A DNA stretch of 64,000 bases from Paradevosia sp036499825 (GTDB lineage: Bacteria > Pseudomonadota > Alphaproteobacteria > Rhizobiales > Devosiaceae), in NCBI GenBank assembly GCA_036499825.1, contig DASYCZ010000043.1:123209-187208 (forward strand). The letters are read 5' to 3'. A program made the translations under genes and the position numbers. Shown here piece after piece: positions 37,182-46,928 of this stretch. Positions within the stretch are counted from its first letter, which is position 1; the number at the start of each line of letters is the position of its first letter. The notes under the pieces were generated by a model that saw only the letters and a list, made by a program, of their open reading frames with translations, made no database searches and was not told the origin of the DNA.

Positions 37182-39056
37182 TTACTGCCCGGCGCCCGAC
37201 ATATCGAGCAACTGAGAAAGGGCCTGCTGGTTGATGTGCATGCCTGCCTGCTGGGTGATGCCGCCAACGAACTCTGCATAGAGCGTATCACGGGTAGCGC
37301 CCTGGAGGGCTGTCTTGAGCTGCGGCGAGGGATCGCCCGCCTGCGTGACGGAATTGACCTTGAACACCACGAAGTCGCCGTCCTGATCCTGCACGGCGCC
37401 CGAATGGTCGGCACCGCCGTTGAAGACCTCCTGCGCCACGCTGCCGCTGAACACCGGCGTGCCGTCACCCTCGCGCGAAATAGGTTGCGACAGCTGCGGG
37501 AACTGGTTCATGGAGGCGGCGATATCGGCGAGCGGCGTGCCGGAAGTCAACTGGCCCTTGATGGTATTTGCGGCCGCGGTCAGCGCTTCATCCGTCTTGG
37601 CCTGGGTCCAGGCAGCGGCGACCGCATCGTGGACCTCATCCAGCGTTTGATCGCGAGCCGGGTCGATCTTGCCCAGGTCGAACCAGACATTGTGGTTGCT
37701 GGTGAGGGAGATCGTCGGCGCCAGCTTGTCGGGCTGCGCGGCGAAGATCGCCTGTTCCACCTTCGTCCGGTCCGTTGTGGCGATATCGGGAATAGCCGAG
37801 AGGGCATCGCCCGAAGGGGTCAGTTCGACATGTGTGAGCTTGAGCTTGAAGCGGTCGGCAATCTCGGACAGCGGCTTGAAGGCGGCGCGCAGTTCCTCGA
37901 TCTGGTCGAGCACGTCGGCATACTCGTTCTTGGCCTGCGCCAGCGCCAGGTTCTGCTGCACGGCCGCCTTGGCGTCATCGAACGAAATGGTGCCGCCCGG
38001 CTGGATTTCGGTAACCGCCACGGCGCGCTGGCCGACGGCACCCGGAATAACGGCAAAATCGCCCTGCTGCAGGCCGAAGGCCGCATTGGCAAGGGTCGGA
38101 TCGGTTACGTCGGTCTTGGCGAGGGTGCCCAGCGAGGTGCTGGTCAGCCCGGCCTGTTTTACGAGATCGTCGAATTTGGTGCCGGCAGCCTTGCCGTCCT
38201 GGAAGATCTTGACGGCATTGGCATCAGGAAGCACGACCTGTTCGATGGTGCGTTTCTCGGCCTTGGTGAGGCTGGCCTTGGTGCGATCGTATTCGGCCTG
38301 CAACTGGTCGTCCGGGAAGGTCTTGCCGGCGGCGAGCACTTCGGGCGACAGCGTCAGGATATCGACGCCGCGGGTTTCCTCGGTGCGGTAATTGGCCTGC
38401 TTGTCCTTGAGATAGGCGGCAAGATCGGCATCGGTGGGCTCGGCGACCGGCGGAATGCTGGTCGAGTTGAGCACGAAATAATCCACCGAGCGGCGATCGC
38501 CCGTATAACGGTTGATGAGCTGGGTCGCGGTATCCGACGGCTCAACATCGCTGAACAGGGCCACCGACAGCTGCGCCCGCTTGGCGGCTTCCGCCGAATT
38601 CTTGAGGTAATCGGCCTCCGTGAAGCCGTTCTGCTGCAGAATCTGCACGAAGGTGTCGCGGCTGAAATTACCCAGTGTGCCGGCAAAGGCCGGGTCGGTG
38701 CGCAGCAGCTCGCCCATCTTGTCGTCGGATACGCCGAGACCGAACTGTTCCGCCATCTGGTCGAGCGCCGCATCGCTTGAGAGTCGCGACAGCGTCTGTC
38801 CCGGCAGGCCCATGGCCACGGCCTCGTCGCCAGTCGGCACTTTGCCCATCTGCTGGGCGGCAGCGTTGATCTGCTGCTGGTAGGCGCGCTGGAAATCCAC
38901 CGAAGAGATGTCCTGGTTGCCGACTTTGGCTACCGTATCGGAGCCGAGATTGGTGATGACGTTGCTGATCCCGAAGGCCGCGAAACTCACGATCAGGACG
39001 GCGAAGAAGATCTTGGCGATCAAGGTCTTGGCGAAGGCACGCAAACTATCGAGCAT
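37182..39056 (-). CDS. Membrane-anchored periplasmic peptidyl-prolyl isomerase (PpiD/SurA-N type)
   Basis: Predicted folding helper for secreted proteins at the outer face of the inner membrane. The 624-residue protein begins with a short cytoplasmic stretch and one membrane anchor ('IFFAVLIVSFAAFGISNVI'), then a SurA-N-like helical domain ('DFQRAYQQQINAAAQQMGK'), a parvulin-like middle ('DLVKQAGLTSTSLGTLAK') and a C-terminal domain, the PpiD layout. The parvulin domain looks degenerate, as often in PpiD. It heads the leftward run into trpE with a one-base gap, as in several other alphaproteobacteria, and diverges from tpiA. Confidence 0.9.
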   Translation of the reverse strand: MLDSLRAFAKTLIAKIFFAVLIVSFAAFGISNVITNLGSDTVAKVGNQDISSVDFQRAYQQQINAAAQQMGKVPTGDEAVAMGLPGQTLSRLSSDAALDQMAEQFGLGVSDDKMGELLRTDPAFAGTLGNFSRDTFVQILQQNGFTEADYLKNSAEAAKRAQLSVALFSDVEPSDTATQLINRYTGDRRSVDYFVLNSTSIPPVAEPTDADLAAYLKDKQANYRTEETRGVDILTLSPEVLAAGKTFPDDQLQAEYDRTKASLTKAEKRTIEQVVLPDANAVKIFQDGKAAGTKFDDLVKQAGLTSTSLGTLAKTDVTDPTLANAAFGLQQGDFAVIPGAVGQRAVAVTEIQPGGTISFDDAKAAVQQNLALAQAKNEYADVLDQIEELRAAFKPLSEIADRFKLKLTHVELTPSGDALSAIPDIATTDRTKVEQAIFAAQPDKLAPTISLTSNHNVWFDLGKIDPARDQTLDEVHDAVAAAWTQAKTDEALTAAANTIKGQLTSGTPLADIAASMNQFPQLSQPISREGDGTPVFSGSVAQEVFNGGADHSGAVQDQDGDFVVFKVNSVTQAGDPSPQLKTALQGATRDTLYAEFVGGITQQAGMHINQQALSQLLDMSGAGQ

Positions 39057-39202
39057 TATGTCGGTCCAGTACGCGGATCATGAGGCCATTTCACGGGTGG
39101 ATTTGGCGTTGGGCGGCGGATAATAGACAGGCGCAACCGGGCGCCGCAAGGCGGGGGTAGGACAATCTCTCCCCGGGCGCAAGAGGCAGGAGCAATAGGC
39201 AT

Positions 39203-39961
39203 ATGGCAGGCAAGCGCACCCCGCTCATCGCAGGGAACTGGAAAATGAACGGGCTCAAGGCTTCGCTGGGCGAAATCGACGCCCTCGGCGGCCTCTTTGC
39301 CGGCGGTGCCGCGCCCCGTGCCGCGGTTGCGATTTGCCCACCCGCAACGCTCCTGGCGTCGATGCGCGATGGCGCAGCCAGCCGCGGCATCGCCACTGGC
39401 GGGCAGGATTGTCACCCCGACGAGAAGGGGGCTCACACCGGTGACGTCAGCGCCGCCATGCTCAAGGATGCCGGCGCGGCTTTTGTCATCGTCGGTCACA
39501 GCGAACGCCGCGCCGACCACGGCGAAACCGACGAATTGGTCTGCCGCAAGGCCAGGGCCGGGCTTGCGGCTGGGTTGGTGCCGATCATCTGCGTGGGCGA
39601 GACTCGCGCCGAACGCGAGGCCGGCAAGGCGGATGAAGTCGTGGCGAAACAATTGCAGGGCTCGGTTCCCGACGAAGCGGCCAGCGCCGAGATCGTCATT
39701 GCCTATGAACCGGTCTGGGCCATCGGCACCGGACTGACGCCGACCAATGACGATATTGCGGCCATGCATGACGGCATCCGCAAATTGCTCGTCACCCGGT
39801 TCGGGGAGGCCGGCGAACCCGTTCGGATTCTTTATGGCGGCTCGCTGAAACCGGCCAATGCGCGCGAAATATTGGCGATCGATAATGTGGATGGCGGACT
39901 GGTCGGAGGCGCCAGCCTCTTGGCGAATGACTTCCATGCCATTATCTCAGCGGTGCCGTGA
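39203..39961 (+). CDS. tpiA: Triose-phosphate isomerase
   Basis: Glycolytic enzyme interconverting DHAP and glyceraldehyde-3-phosphate. The 252-residue barrel has 'LIAGNWKMNG' (catalytic Lys), 'VIVGHSERRADHGETD' (catalytic His), 'IAYEPVWAIGTGLTPT' (catalytic Glu) and 'ILYGGSLKPANAREIL'. ATG 39203 is preceded by AGGAGC. The 146 bases before it are the divergent promoter shared with the PPIase-trp run. The product links to the galactonate pathway, which also yields glyceraldehyde-3-phosphate. Confidence 0.97.
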   Translation: MAGKRTPLIAGNWKMNGLKASLGEIDALGGLFAGGAAPRAAVAICPPATLLASMRDGAASRGIATGGQDCHPDEKGAHTGDVSAAMLKDAGAAFVIVGHSERRADHGETDELVCRKARAGLAAGLVPIICVGETRAEREAGKADEVVAKQLQGSVPDEAASAEIVIAYEPVWAIGTGLTPTNDDIAAMHDGIRKLLVTRFGEAGEPVRILYGGSLKPANAREILAIDNVDGGLVGGASLLANDFHAIISAVP

Positions 39962-40061
39962 GAGCGCGGGCTTCAAAAACTCGGCGCAATTGGCTGGCAT
40001 TTACACAACAAAGCGTCTATGACCCCGCATCCTCATAGAATGGCACGAGACTGAATCCGAC

Positions 40062-40751
40062 ATGGCTACCGTACTGATTGTTGCCTATCTGCTCATCGTC
40101 CTGGCGCTGATCGCAGTGATCCTGCTGCAGCGTTCCGAGGGCGGCGCACTAGGCATCGGCGGTGGCACCTCCGGTTTCATGACGGCGCGCGGCTCGGCCA
40201 ACCTGCTGACACGCACCACCGGCATCCTGGCGGCCCTGTTCTTCGCCATGGCCATCGGCCTGACGCTGCTGTCGCAGCTCGACCGCGGCTCCCAGAGCAT
40301 TCTCGATCGTGCCGCGCAGGGCGCCGATGGCAAGCCGGCCGCCGCGCCGACCAGCGTTCTCGACGCCCTGAACCAGCTGCAGCAGCAGGGTGAGGCCGCC
40401 GATGGCGGCACGCCGGCGGCAGGCACACCCGCACCGGATGCAACGACGCCTGCGGCTCCGGCGAACCCGGATGCGCCCGATCTGGCCATTCCGGCGGCGC
40501 CTGCCGACGCTGCGGCGACGCCCGCCGCCCCGGCTACGACTGTGACCACGCCGGCGCCCGCCACTACCCCGGCGACGCCTGAACCTGCTCCCATCACCCC
40601 GGCTGTCCCCGGTGAGACGACCGCTCCGGCCGCTCCCGCGATGGCGCCTGCGCCGACGACCCCTCCGGCTCCCGAGGCGCCTGCGCCTGTACTGCCGACC
40701 CCACAGGCTCCCGCCGCCCAGCCGGCGCCAGGTACGACGACGACGAATTGA
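40062..40751 (+). CDS. secG: Protein translocase subunit SecG with long Pro/Ala tail
   Basis: Small accessory subunit of the SecYEG channel. Residues 1-75 are a normal SecG: two membrane helices ('ATVLIVAYLLIVLALIAVIL' and 'GILAALFFAMAIGLTLL') joined by the conserved 'RSEGGALGIGGGTSG'. From about residue 90 to 229 follows a low-complexity tail of Ala, Pro and Thr with a few Asp/Gln residues, making the protein about twice or three times the usual length. Tails of this type occur in alphaproteobacterial SecG, but this one is long. A terminator follows 24 bases after the stop. Confidence 0.93.
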   Translation: MATVLIVAYLLIVLALIAVILLQRSEGGALGIGGGTSGFMTARGSANLLTRTTGILAALFFAMAIGLTLLSQLDRGSQSILDRAAQGADGKPAAAPTSVLDALNQLQQQGEAADGGTPAAGTPAPDATTPAAPANPDAPDLAIPAAPADAAATPAAPATTVTTPAPATTPATPEPAPITPAVPGETTAPAAPAMAPAPTTPPAPEAPAPVLPTPQAPAAQPAPGTTTTN

Positions 40752-40774
40752 CCGCCTCTCGGGCGAGACCGGAA

Positions 40775-40800
40775 AAGGGGATGGAAACATCCCCTTCTTC
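40775..40800 (+). terminator. Intrinsic terminator after secG
   Basis: AAGGGGATG (40775-40783) pairs with CATCCCCTT (40788-40796) around a GAAA tetraloop, followed by the T-rich TCTTCTTTTG. It lies 24 bases after the secG stop and about 60 bases before pyrG. Confidence 0.85.
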
Positions 40801-40860
40801 TTTTGTGTGAGCTCTCACGGGCTCTTCGAATCGATGCGCAAAAGTGTAAAGTGAGGGCCC

Positions 40861-42488
<1,628 letters not shown>

Positions 42489-42489
<1 letters not shown>

Positions 42490-42665
42490 TGGCCGAGATC
42501 ATCAACCTGCGACAGGCCCGCAAGCGCAAGGCGCGGGTGGAAAAGGAGTCGCAGGCGGCGGAAAACCGCATCGTGTTCGGTCGAACCAAGGCTGAGCGCG
42601 AGAAGGCCGAGGCCGAGAAGGCATTGGCCGAGCGCCGCCTGGATGGTGCGAAGCGGGAAGAGTAG
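42489..42665 (+). CDS. DUF4169 family small protein
   Basis: A 58-residue, highly charged, helical protein beginning 'MAEIINLRQARKRKARVEKE' and containing 'RIVFGRTKAEREKAEAEKAL', which matches the DUF4169 family of alphaproteobacteria as I know it. Function unknown. Its ATG overlaps the pyrG stop by one base, so translation is coupled; the frame upstream belongs to a pyrG shadow. In relatives a ribbon-helix-helix gene often follows; here it does not. Confidence 0.85.
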
Positions 42666-42944
42666 GGCGGCCTTGTGCCGTGTGGCTTTCCCTTTTTAAC
42701 CCTCGCGAGTGACAAGCCACGGATTCGCAGTCTGCGTCTGCCTCCCCTTGTGGGGAGGGACTAAGGGTGGGGGGCAACGGCCACCGCTTCTTCGCTACGG
42801 CCCGGTTTATTCGGCTTTCCGCGCACGCTACCCAGCTGGCCGAAGTGTCGTTTCGCCCGCCGACACGACGGCTGGATTGCCTCGACAAACGGGTAGTGGC
42901 GCTGGAAGGTACTTATTGCTCACCCCACACTCCAAACCCCAGCC
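42666..42944. other. Non-coding gap between DUF4169 and the Imm26-like gene
   Basis: About 280 bases with no convincing gene. It contains the imperfect palindrome CCTCCCCTTGTGGGGAGGG (42750-42768), followed by GGGTGGGGGG, a pattern that recurs in intergenic regions of Hyphomicrobiales, so it may be a dispersed repeat. No clear promoter or terminator was identified. Confidence 0.4.
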
Positions 42945-43451
42945 TCAGTGCAGCGTCGCCTCGCCGCGGTCTGTGCCGATCAGTTTTGGGTCGATGTTCA
43001 GGTGTCGCACGGCTTTTTCGACTTGTTTGGTGGTAAACGGCGGGAAGGGCACCGAAAGATCGGGGTAGCGGGCGATTTCGGCTTCGGTAGCGGGGCGCTT
43101 GGTGCTTTTGTCGGCGAGGTCCAGCAACTGGTAGTGCGGGCGGGAGCGCATGATGTAGAGGGTGTGGGTGGCGCGGACTTCGCCGGGCATGTGGTGCTTG
43201 GTGATCGTCCAGCGCAGGTCGCCATGCCGTTTCGTCAACAGGAACTCCGCTCCGCCGACCGGCAGGTCTTCCAGCGCCAGCGGCTTTTCGGTGAGGTCGG
43301 CGGGCATGGTCTTGGTTTCGGTGATGACGTCGAAAAAACTGCAGAGATGCACCGAGCCCTTGTCGATCAGGCTCACATAACCCCAGGCGTAGCCGCCTTC
43401 GAGTAACGGAACATAGAAAATCTGCCCGACGACGGGCCGGCCGCTGCTCAT
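42945..43451 (-). CDS. Imm26-like protein of unknown function
   Basis: A 168-residue soluble protein with 'VVGQIFYVPLLEGGYAWGYVSLIDKG' near its start, a beta-rich N-terminal half and a charged C-terminus ('PPFTTKQVEKAVRHLNID'). The opening resembles the immunity protein 26 family ('GDVFAIPL..G.YAFGRV' type), whose known members sit beside polymorphic toxins; no toxin gene is present here. I chose ATG 43451, with AGAGGG 7 bases upstream, over an ATG 8 codons earlier that has no visible ribosome binding site. Family assignment is tentative; the gene itself is well supported. Confidence 0.7.
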   Translation of the reverse strand: MSSGRPVVGQIFYVPLLEGGYAWGYVSLIDKGSVHLCSFFDVITETKTMPADLTEKPLALEDLPVGGAEFLLTKRHGDLRWTITKHHMPGEVRATHTLYIMRSRPHYQLLDLADKSTKRPATEAEIARYPDLSVPFPPFTTKQVEKAVRHLNIDPKLIGTDRGEATLH

Positions 43452-43527
43452 TCCTGAACCCTCTAATACGTTCATGCCCCTGGCTCACCGGAATAGACCG
43501 GTCAATGACGATCGTGCGAGCGCTCGC

Positions 43528-44241
43528 TCACGCGAACAGCACGCTTACTCTTCGGTTGATTTGACCCTTCTTCTCGATCTTGCCGAGCTTCAGCGGCCCG
43601 ATCTCGCCCGTGGTGGCGACGTGGGTTCCGCCACAGGGCTGGAGGTCGACGGGGCCGATGCGGACGAGGCGAACGCGGCCCTGGCCCATCGGCGGCTTGA
43701 CGTTCATGGTCTTGATCAGGTCCGGATTGGCGGCCATTTCGGCGTCGGTTATCCATTCCGTCGTGACCGGATGATCCTCGGTGACATAGGCGTTGAGCCG
43801 CGCCTCCAGAGCCGAAAGATCCTCGGGCACGCCAGGCATGTCGAAATCGAGCCGGCCCTTTTCCTCGCCGACCGAGCCGCCGGTGACCGGAAACGGCAGG
43901 ACGACGGAGAGCAGGTGCAGGGCTGTATGCATGCGCATCAATTTGTAGCGCCGGTCCCAGTCGAGGTGCATCGCCACCTCATCGCCCGTAGCGAGGGCGG
44001 GCTGGCCCTCGGCCGCCACATGCACGATCTGCATCTTGTCGCCATCGGGATGCACGGTTGCGGCGATCATGACCCTCGTGCCATCGGCGCGCTCCAACAC
44101 CCCGGTATCGCCGGGTTGGCCGCCTGAAGCGGCGTAGAAGATCGTCCGGTCGAGAACGATGCCGCCCTCGGGCGTTATGGCGGTGATCCGGGCAGGAGCG
44201 GTCTGGAGGTAGGAATCGTCGCGAAACAGGAACTGCGTCAT
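43528..44241 (-). CDS. Alanyl-tRNA editing protein (AlaX type)
   Basis: Trans-editing deacylase that removes serine or glycine from mischarged tRNA(Ala). The 237-residue protein has the AlaRS-like N-terminal barrel ('ITPEGGIVLDRTIFYAASGGQPGDTG') and the zinc editing core with HxxxH in 'MRMHTALHLLSVVLP' and the CxxxH in 'DLQPCGGTHVATTGEIG'. It lacks the synthetase catalytic part. The start was set at ATG 44241 ('MTQFLFRDDSYL'); an in-frame TTG 8 codons upstream is less likely. It lies 36 bases downstream of the cardiolipin synthase gene on the same strand. Confidence 0.93.
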   Translation of the reverse strand: MTQFLFRDDSYLQTAPARITAITPEGGIVLDRTIFYAASGGQPGDTGVLERADGTRVMIAATVHPDGDKMQIVHVAAEGQPALATGDEVAMHLDWDRRYKLMRMHTALHLLSVVLPFPVTGGSVGEEKGRLDFDMPGVPEDLSALEARLNAYVTEDHPVTTEWITDAEMAANPDLIKTMNVKPPMGQGRVRLVRIGPVDLQPCGGTHVATTGEIGPLKLGKIEKKGQINRRVSVLFA

Positions 44242-44277
44242 CAGTAAGCCGGCCGGTGAGTCCAAAGCCCGACCCTA

Positions 44278-45729
44278 TCACAGGATCGGAGAAAACAGCC
44301 GTGCGGCCTGGCCGATGAAGCGAATGACCCAGGGCTGCGCCTTCACGTGTTCGATAGTGGTCTGCTGGGCAGCCGCGAAATCAGCGTCGAGCATGCGGTC
44401 GACGGCGGCGATCATGTCCGGATGGGTGAACCACAGGGTCACCTCGAAATTGATGTTGAACGAGCGGTTGTCGAAATTGACCGTGCCGACCCCCGCGATC
44501 TCGTCGTCCACCAGAATGATCTTCTCGTGCAGGAAACCCGCAATGTAGCGATAGACCGAGATGCCATGCCCGATCATGGCATCGGCATGGGAGTTGCTGG
44601 CCAGCCAGACAAGGCGATGATCAGGCTTCTTGGGGATGAGGATGCGCACGTCGACGCCGCGCAGTGCCGCCGCATAGATGGCGGTTTGCGCGTCGAGCCC
44701 CGGCACGAAATAGGGACTCACGATCCACAGGCGCTTGCGCGCCCTCGAGATAACCTCGGTGAAGGCGATGGCACAGCCTTCCAGCTTGTCGGCGGGGCCG
44801 GTCGGCATCACCAGGACCGATTGGTCGCCGGGCGTATCGACCTCCTCGGGCAGGGTGGCGGGCAGGCGGTGCCCGGTGGCCCATTCCCAATCCTCGCGGA
44901 AGACGAGGCTGACGGCCAGCGCGGCCGGGCCGGTAAGGTGAACGTGGGTATCGCGCCAATGTCCGAAATGCGGATCCTTGCCGAGATACTCGTTGCCGAC
45001 ATTGTGGCCGCCCACCCAGGCTTCCTTGCCGTCGACACTGACGATCTTGCGGTGGCTGCGATAGTTGATGCGGGTGGGGCCATAGGCCCTGAGGAATTTG
45101 TGCTGCTGGTTGAAAGTGGCGATATGGACGCCGGCATCCTTCAGCCGCTGCACATAGGAATGGGGCAGCCTGGCGCTGCCGATATCATCATAAAGCACGC
45201 GCACCGAGACGCCGGCCTTGACTCGTTCGATCAGCCGCTCGGCCAGTTCCTGCCCAAGGCTGTCATCGCGGATGATGTAGAACTGCACCAAAATATAGGA
45301 TTGCGCCCGCGCGATGCCCTCGAAGATGGAGGCAAAGGTGGCGTCGCCATCGATCAGCAGTTCCGCCTTGTTGCCGGACAGGAACGGCATCTTGGCGACA
45401 TTGGCAAGCACCGGCCAGGTCATGCTCGTTTCGGGGTCGGTGATATGCAGCGCCTCGGCCCGTTCGGCCCGGGCGCGTCGGCCGCTGGCAGTCTGCATGC
45501 TGGCGTAGGAATCGAACAGCTTCCAGCCGAAGACGAGATAAAGGAAGGCCGTCGGGAACGGCAGCAACAGAAGGGAAATCAGCCAGGCGATAGAGCCTTG
45601 CGAGGTGCGTGAATACATCACCTCATGGATGGCGCTGACGATGGCGAGCAGGTAGTTGGCAGCCAGGAACCAGGCAACCAGATCCAGGTGCTCGAACAAC
45701 ACCAGGACGGGGTTTCCCGTAACGCCCAT
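44278..45729 (-). CDS. cls: Cardiolipin synthase (ClsA type)
   Basis: Membrane phospholipase-D-family enzyme that condenses two phosphatidylglycerols. The 483-residue protein has two N-terminal membrane helices ('WFLAANYLLAIVSAIHEVMY' and 'IAWLISLLLLPFPTAFLYLV') and the two HKD motifs: 'NYRSHRKIVSVDGKEAWVGG' and 'AGFLHEKIILVDDEIAGVGT' followed by 'NFDNRSFNINFE'. Context gives no special role; it stands 3 bases from cysK and before the AlaX gene, all leftward. Confidence 0.94.
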   Translation of the reverse strand: MGVTGNPVLVLFEHLDLVAWFLAANYLLAIVSAIHEVMYSRTSQGSIAWLISLLLLPFPTAFLYLVFGWKLFDSYASMQTASGRRARAERAEALHITDPETSMTWPVLANVAKMPFLSGNKAELLIDGDATFASIFEGIARAQSYILVQFYIIRDDSLGQELAERLIERVKAGVSVRVLYDDIGSARLPHSYVQRLKDAGVHIATFNQQHKFLRAYGPTRINYRSHRKIVSVDGKEAWVGGHNVGNEYLGKDPHFGHWRDTHVHLTGPAALAVSLVFREDWEWATGHRLPATLPEEVDTPGDQSVLVMPTGPADKLEGCAIAFTEVISRARKRLWIVSPYFVPGLDAQTAIYAAALRGVDVRILIPKKPDHRLVWLASNSHADAMIGHGISVYRYIAGFLHEKIILVDDEIAGVGTVNFDNRSFNINFEVTLWFTHPDMIAAVDRMLDADFAAAQQTTIEHVKAQPWVIRFIGQAARLFSPIL

Positions 45730-45732
45730 CGG

Positions 45733-46782
45733 CTATGCCGCATCCGCTTCGAAGGCCTGCGCGATGTCGATATTGTCGTCGCGCTCCAGCCAGCCGGGGA
45801 CGGGCAGGCCCTTGTCGCGGAGAAAGACCGGGTTGAAAAGCTTGGACTGGTAGCGATTGCCATAGTCGCAGAGCACGGTAACGATGGTTTTGCCCGGCCC
45901 CAGGTCACGGGCCATGCGGACGGCGCCGGCGATATTGATGGCGCTCGATCCGCCCAGGCAGAGACCTTCGTATTCGAGCAGGTCGAAAACGTAGGGCAGG
46001 GCCTCGCTGTCGGGAATACGATAGGCAAAATCGACGCTGAGATCCTTGAGATTTTCGGTGATGCGCCCCTGGCCGATCCCCTCGGTGATGGAGTTGCCTT
46101 CCGAGCGCAATTCCCCGGTGGTGTAGTAGCTGTAGAGCGCAGCGCCTTCCGGATCGGCGAGGCCGATCTTGATGTTCTTGTCACGCGCCTTCAGCGCCAT
46201 GGCGACGCCGCCAAGCGTGCCGCCCGAGCCCACGGCGCAGATGAAACCATCCACCCCGCCATCGGTCTGGTCGAAGATTTCGGGGCCGGTGGTTTCGACG
46301 TGAGCCTGCCGGTTGGCGATGTTGTCGAACTGGTTTGCCCAGATGGCGCCGCCCTTGAGCTCGCCATCGAGCATTTCGGCGAGACGGCCCGATACCTTGA
46401 TGTAGTTGTTGGGGTTCTTGTAAGGCTTTGCCGGCACTTCCAGCAGTTCGGCGCCATATAGGCGCAATGCATCTTTCTTTTCCTGGCTCTGCGTATCGGG
46501 GATGACGATCACCGACTTGTAGCCGAGGCTATTGGCGACCAGCGTCAGCCCGATGCCGGTATTGCCCGCAGTGCCTTCGACAATGGTGCCACCAGGGCGC
46601 AACGTGCCGCGCCTTTCGGCGTCGCGAATGATGTAGAGGGCCGCGCGATCCTTCACCGACTGGCCGGGATTGAGAAATTCGGCCTTGCCCCAGATTTCGC
46701 AGCCCGTGAGTTCCGACACCCGGTTGAGACGGATGAGCGGGGTGTTGCCGATGGCGGAAATCAGGTCGCGATGATTGGTCAT
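45733..46782 (-). CDS. cysK: Cysteine synthase A
   Basis: PLP enzyme that makes cysteine from O-acetylserine and sulfide. The 349-residue protein has the PLP-lysine motif 'LNPGQSVKDRAALYIIRDAE', the substrate loop 'VEGTAGNTGIGLTLV', and 'FICAVGSGGTLGGVAMALK' for phosphate binding. The start at 46782 ('MTNHRDLISAIGNTPLIRL') is fixed by the conserved N-terminus; the frame open upstream is a shadow of the transporter gene. The sulfate-activation genes cysD-cysNC are 3 kb away, so sulfur assimilation is grouped in this part of the chromosome. Confidence 0.95.
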   Translation of the reverse strand: MTNHRDLISAIGNTPLIRLNRVSELTGCEIWGKAEFLNPGQSVKDRAALYIIRDAERRGTLRPGGTIVEGTAGNTGIGLTLVANSLGYKSVIVIPDTQSQEKKDALRLYGAELLEVPAKPYKNPNNYIKVSGRLAEMLDGELKGGAIWANQFDNIANRQAHVETTGPEIFDQTDGGVDGFICAVGSGGTLGGVAMALKARDKNIKIGLADPEGAALYSYYTTGELRSEGNSITEGIGQGRITENLKDLSVDFAYRIPDSEALPYVFDLLEYEGLCLGGSSAINIAGAVRMARDLGPGKTIVTVLCDYGNRYQSKLFNPVFLRDKGLPVPGWLERDDNIDIAQAFEADAA

Positions 46783-46869
46783 AAGGTCCAGCCGAAATTG
46801 CAGTGGGACTGGATGGTAAGGTTGGTGAAAGGGGCAAACAAGAGGCCAAACCCCTAAAAGGCCATGTCT

Positions 46870-46919
46870 TTCCGCCGCGCGGCCGATATTGAGAAAGATC
46901 GGCTCTTTGCGCGGCGGAA
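46870..46919. other. Long nested inverted repeat between MFS gene and cysK
   Basis: TTCCGCCGCGC (46870-46880) pairs with GCGCGGCGGAA (46909-46919), and inside the loop GCCGAT (46882-46887) pairs with ATCGGC (46898-46903). It starts 10 bases beyond the end of the leftward MFS gene. Neither strand shows a T-run after the stem, so a Rho-independent terminator is only weakly supported; an mRNA 3'-end stabiliser is an alternative. Confidence 0.5.
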
Positions 46920-46928
46920 GCTGGAAGC

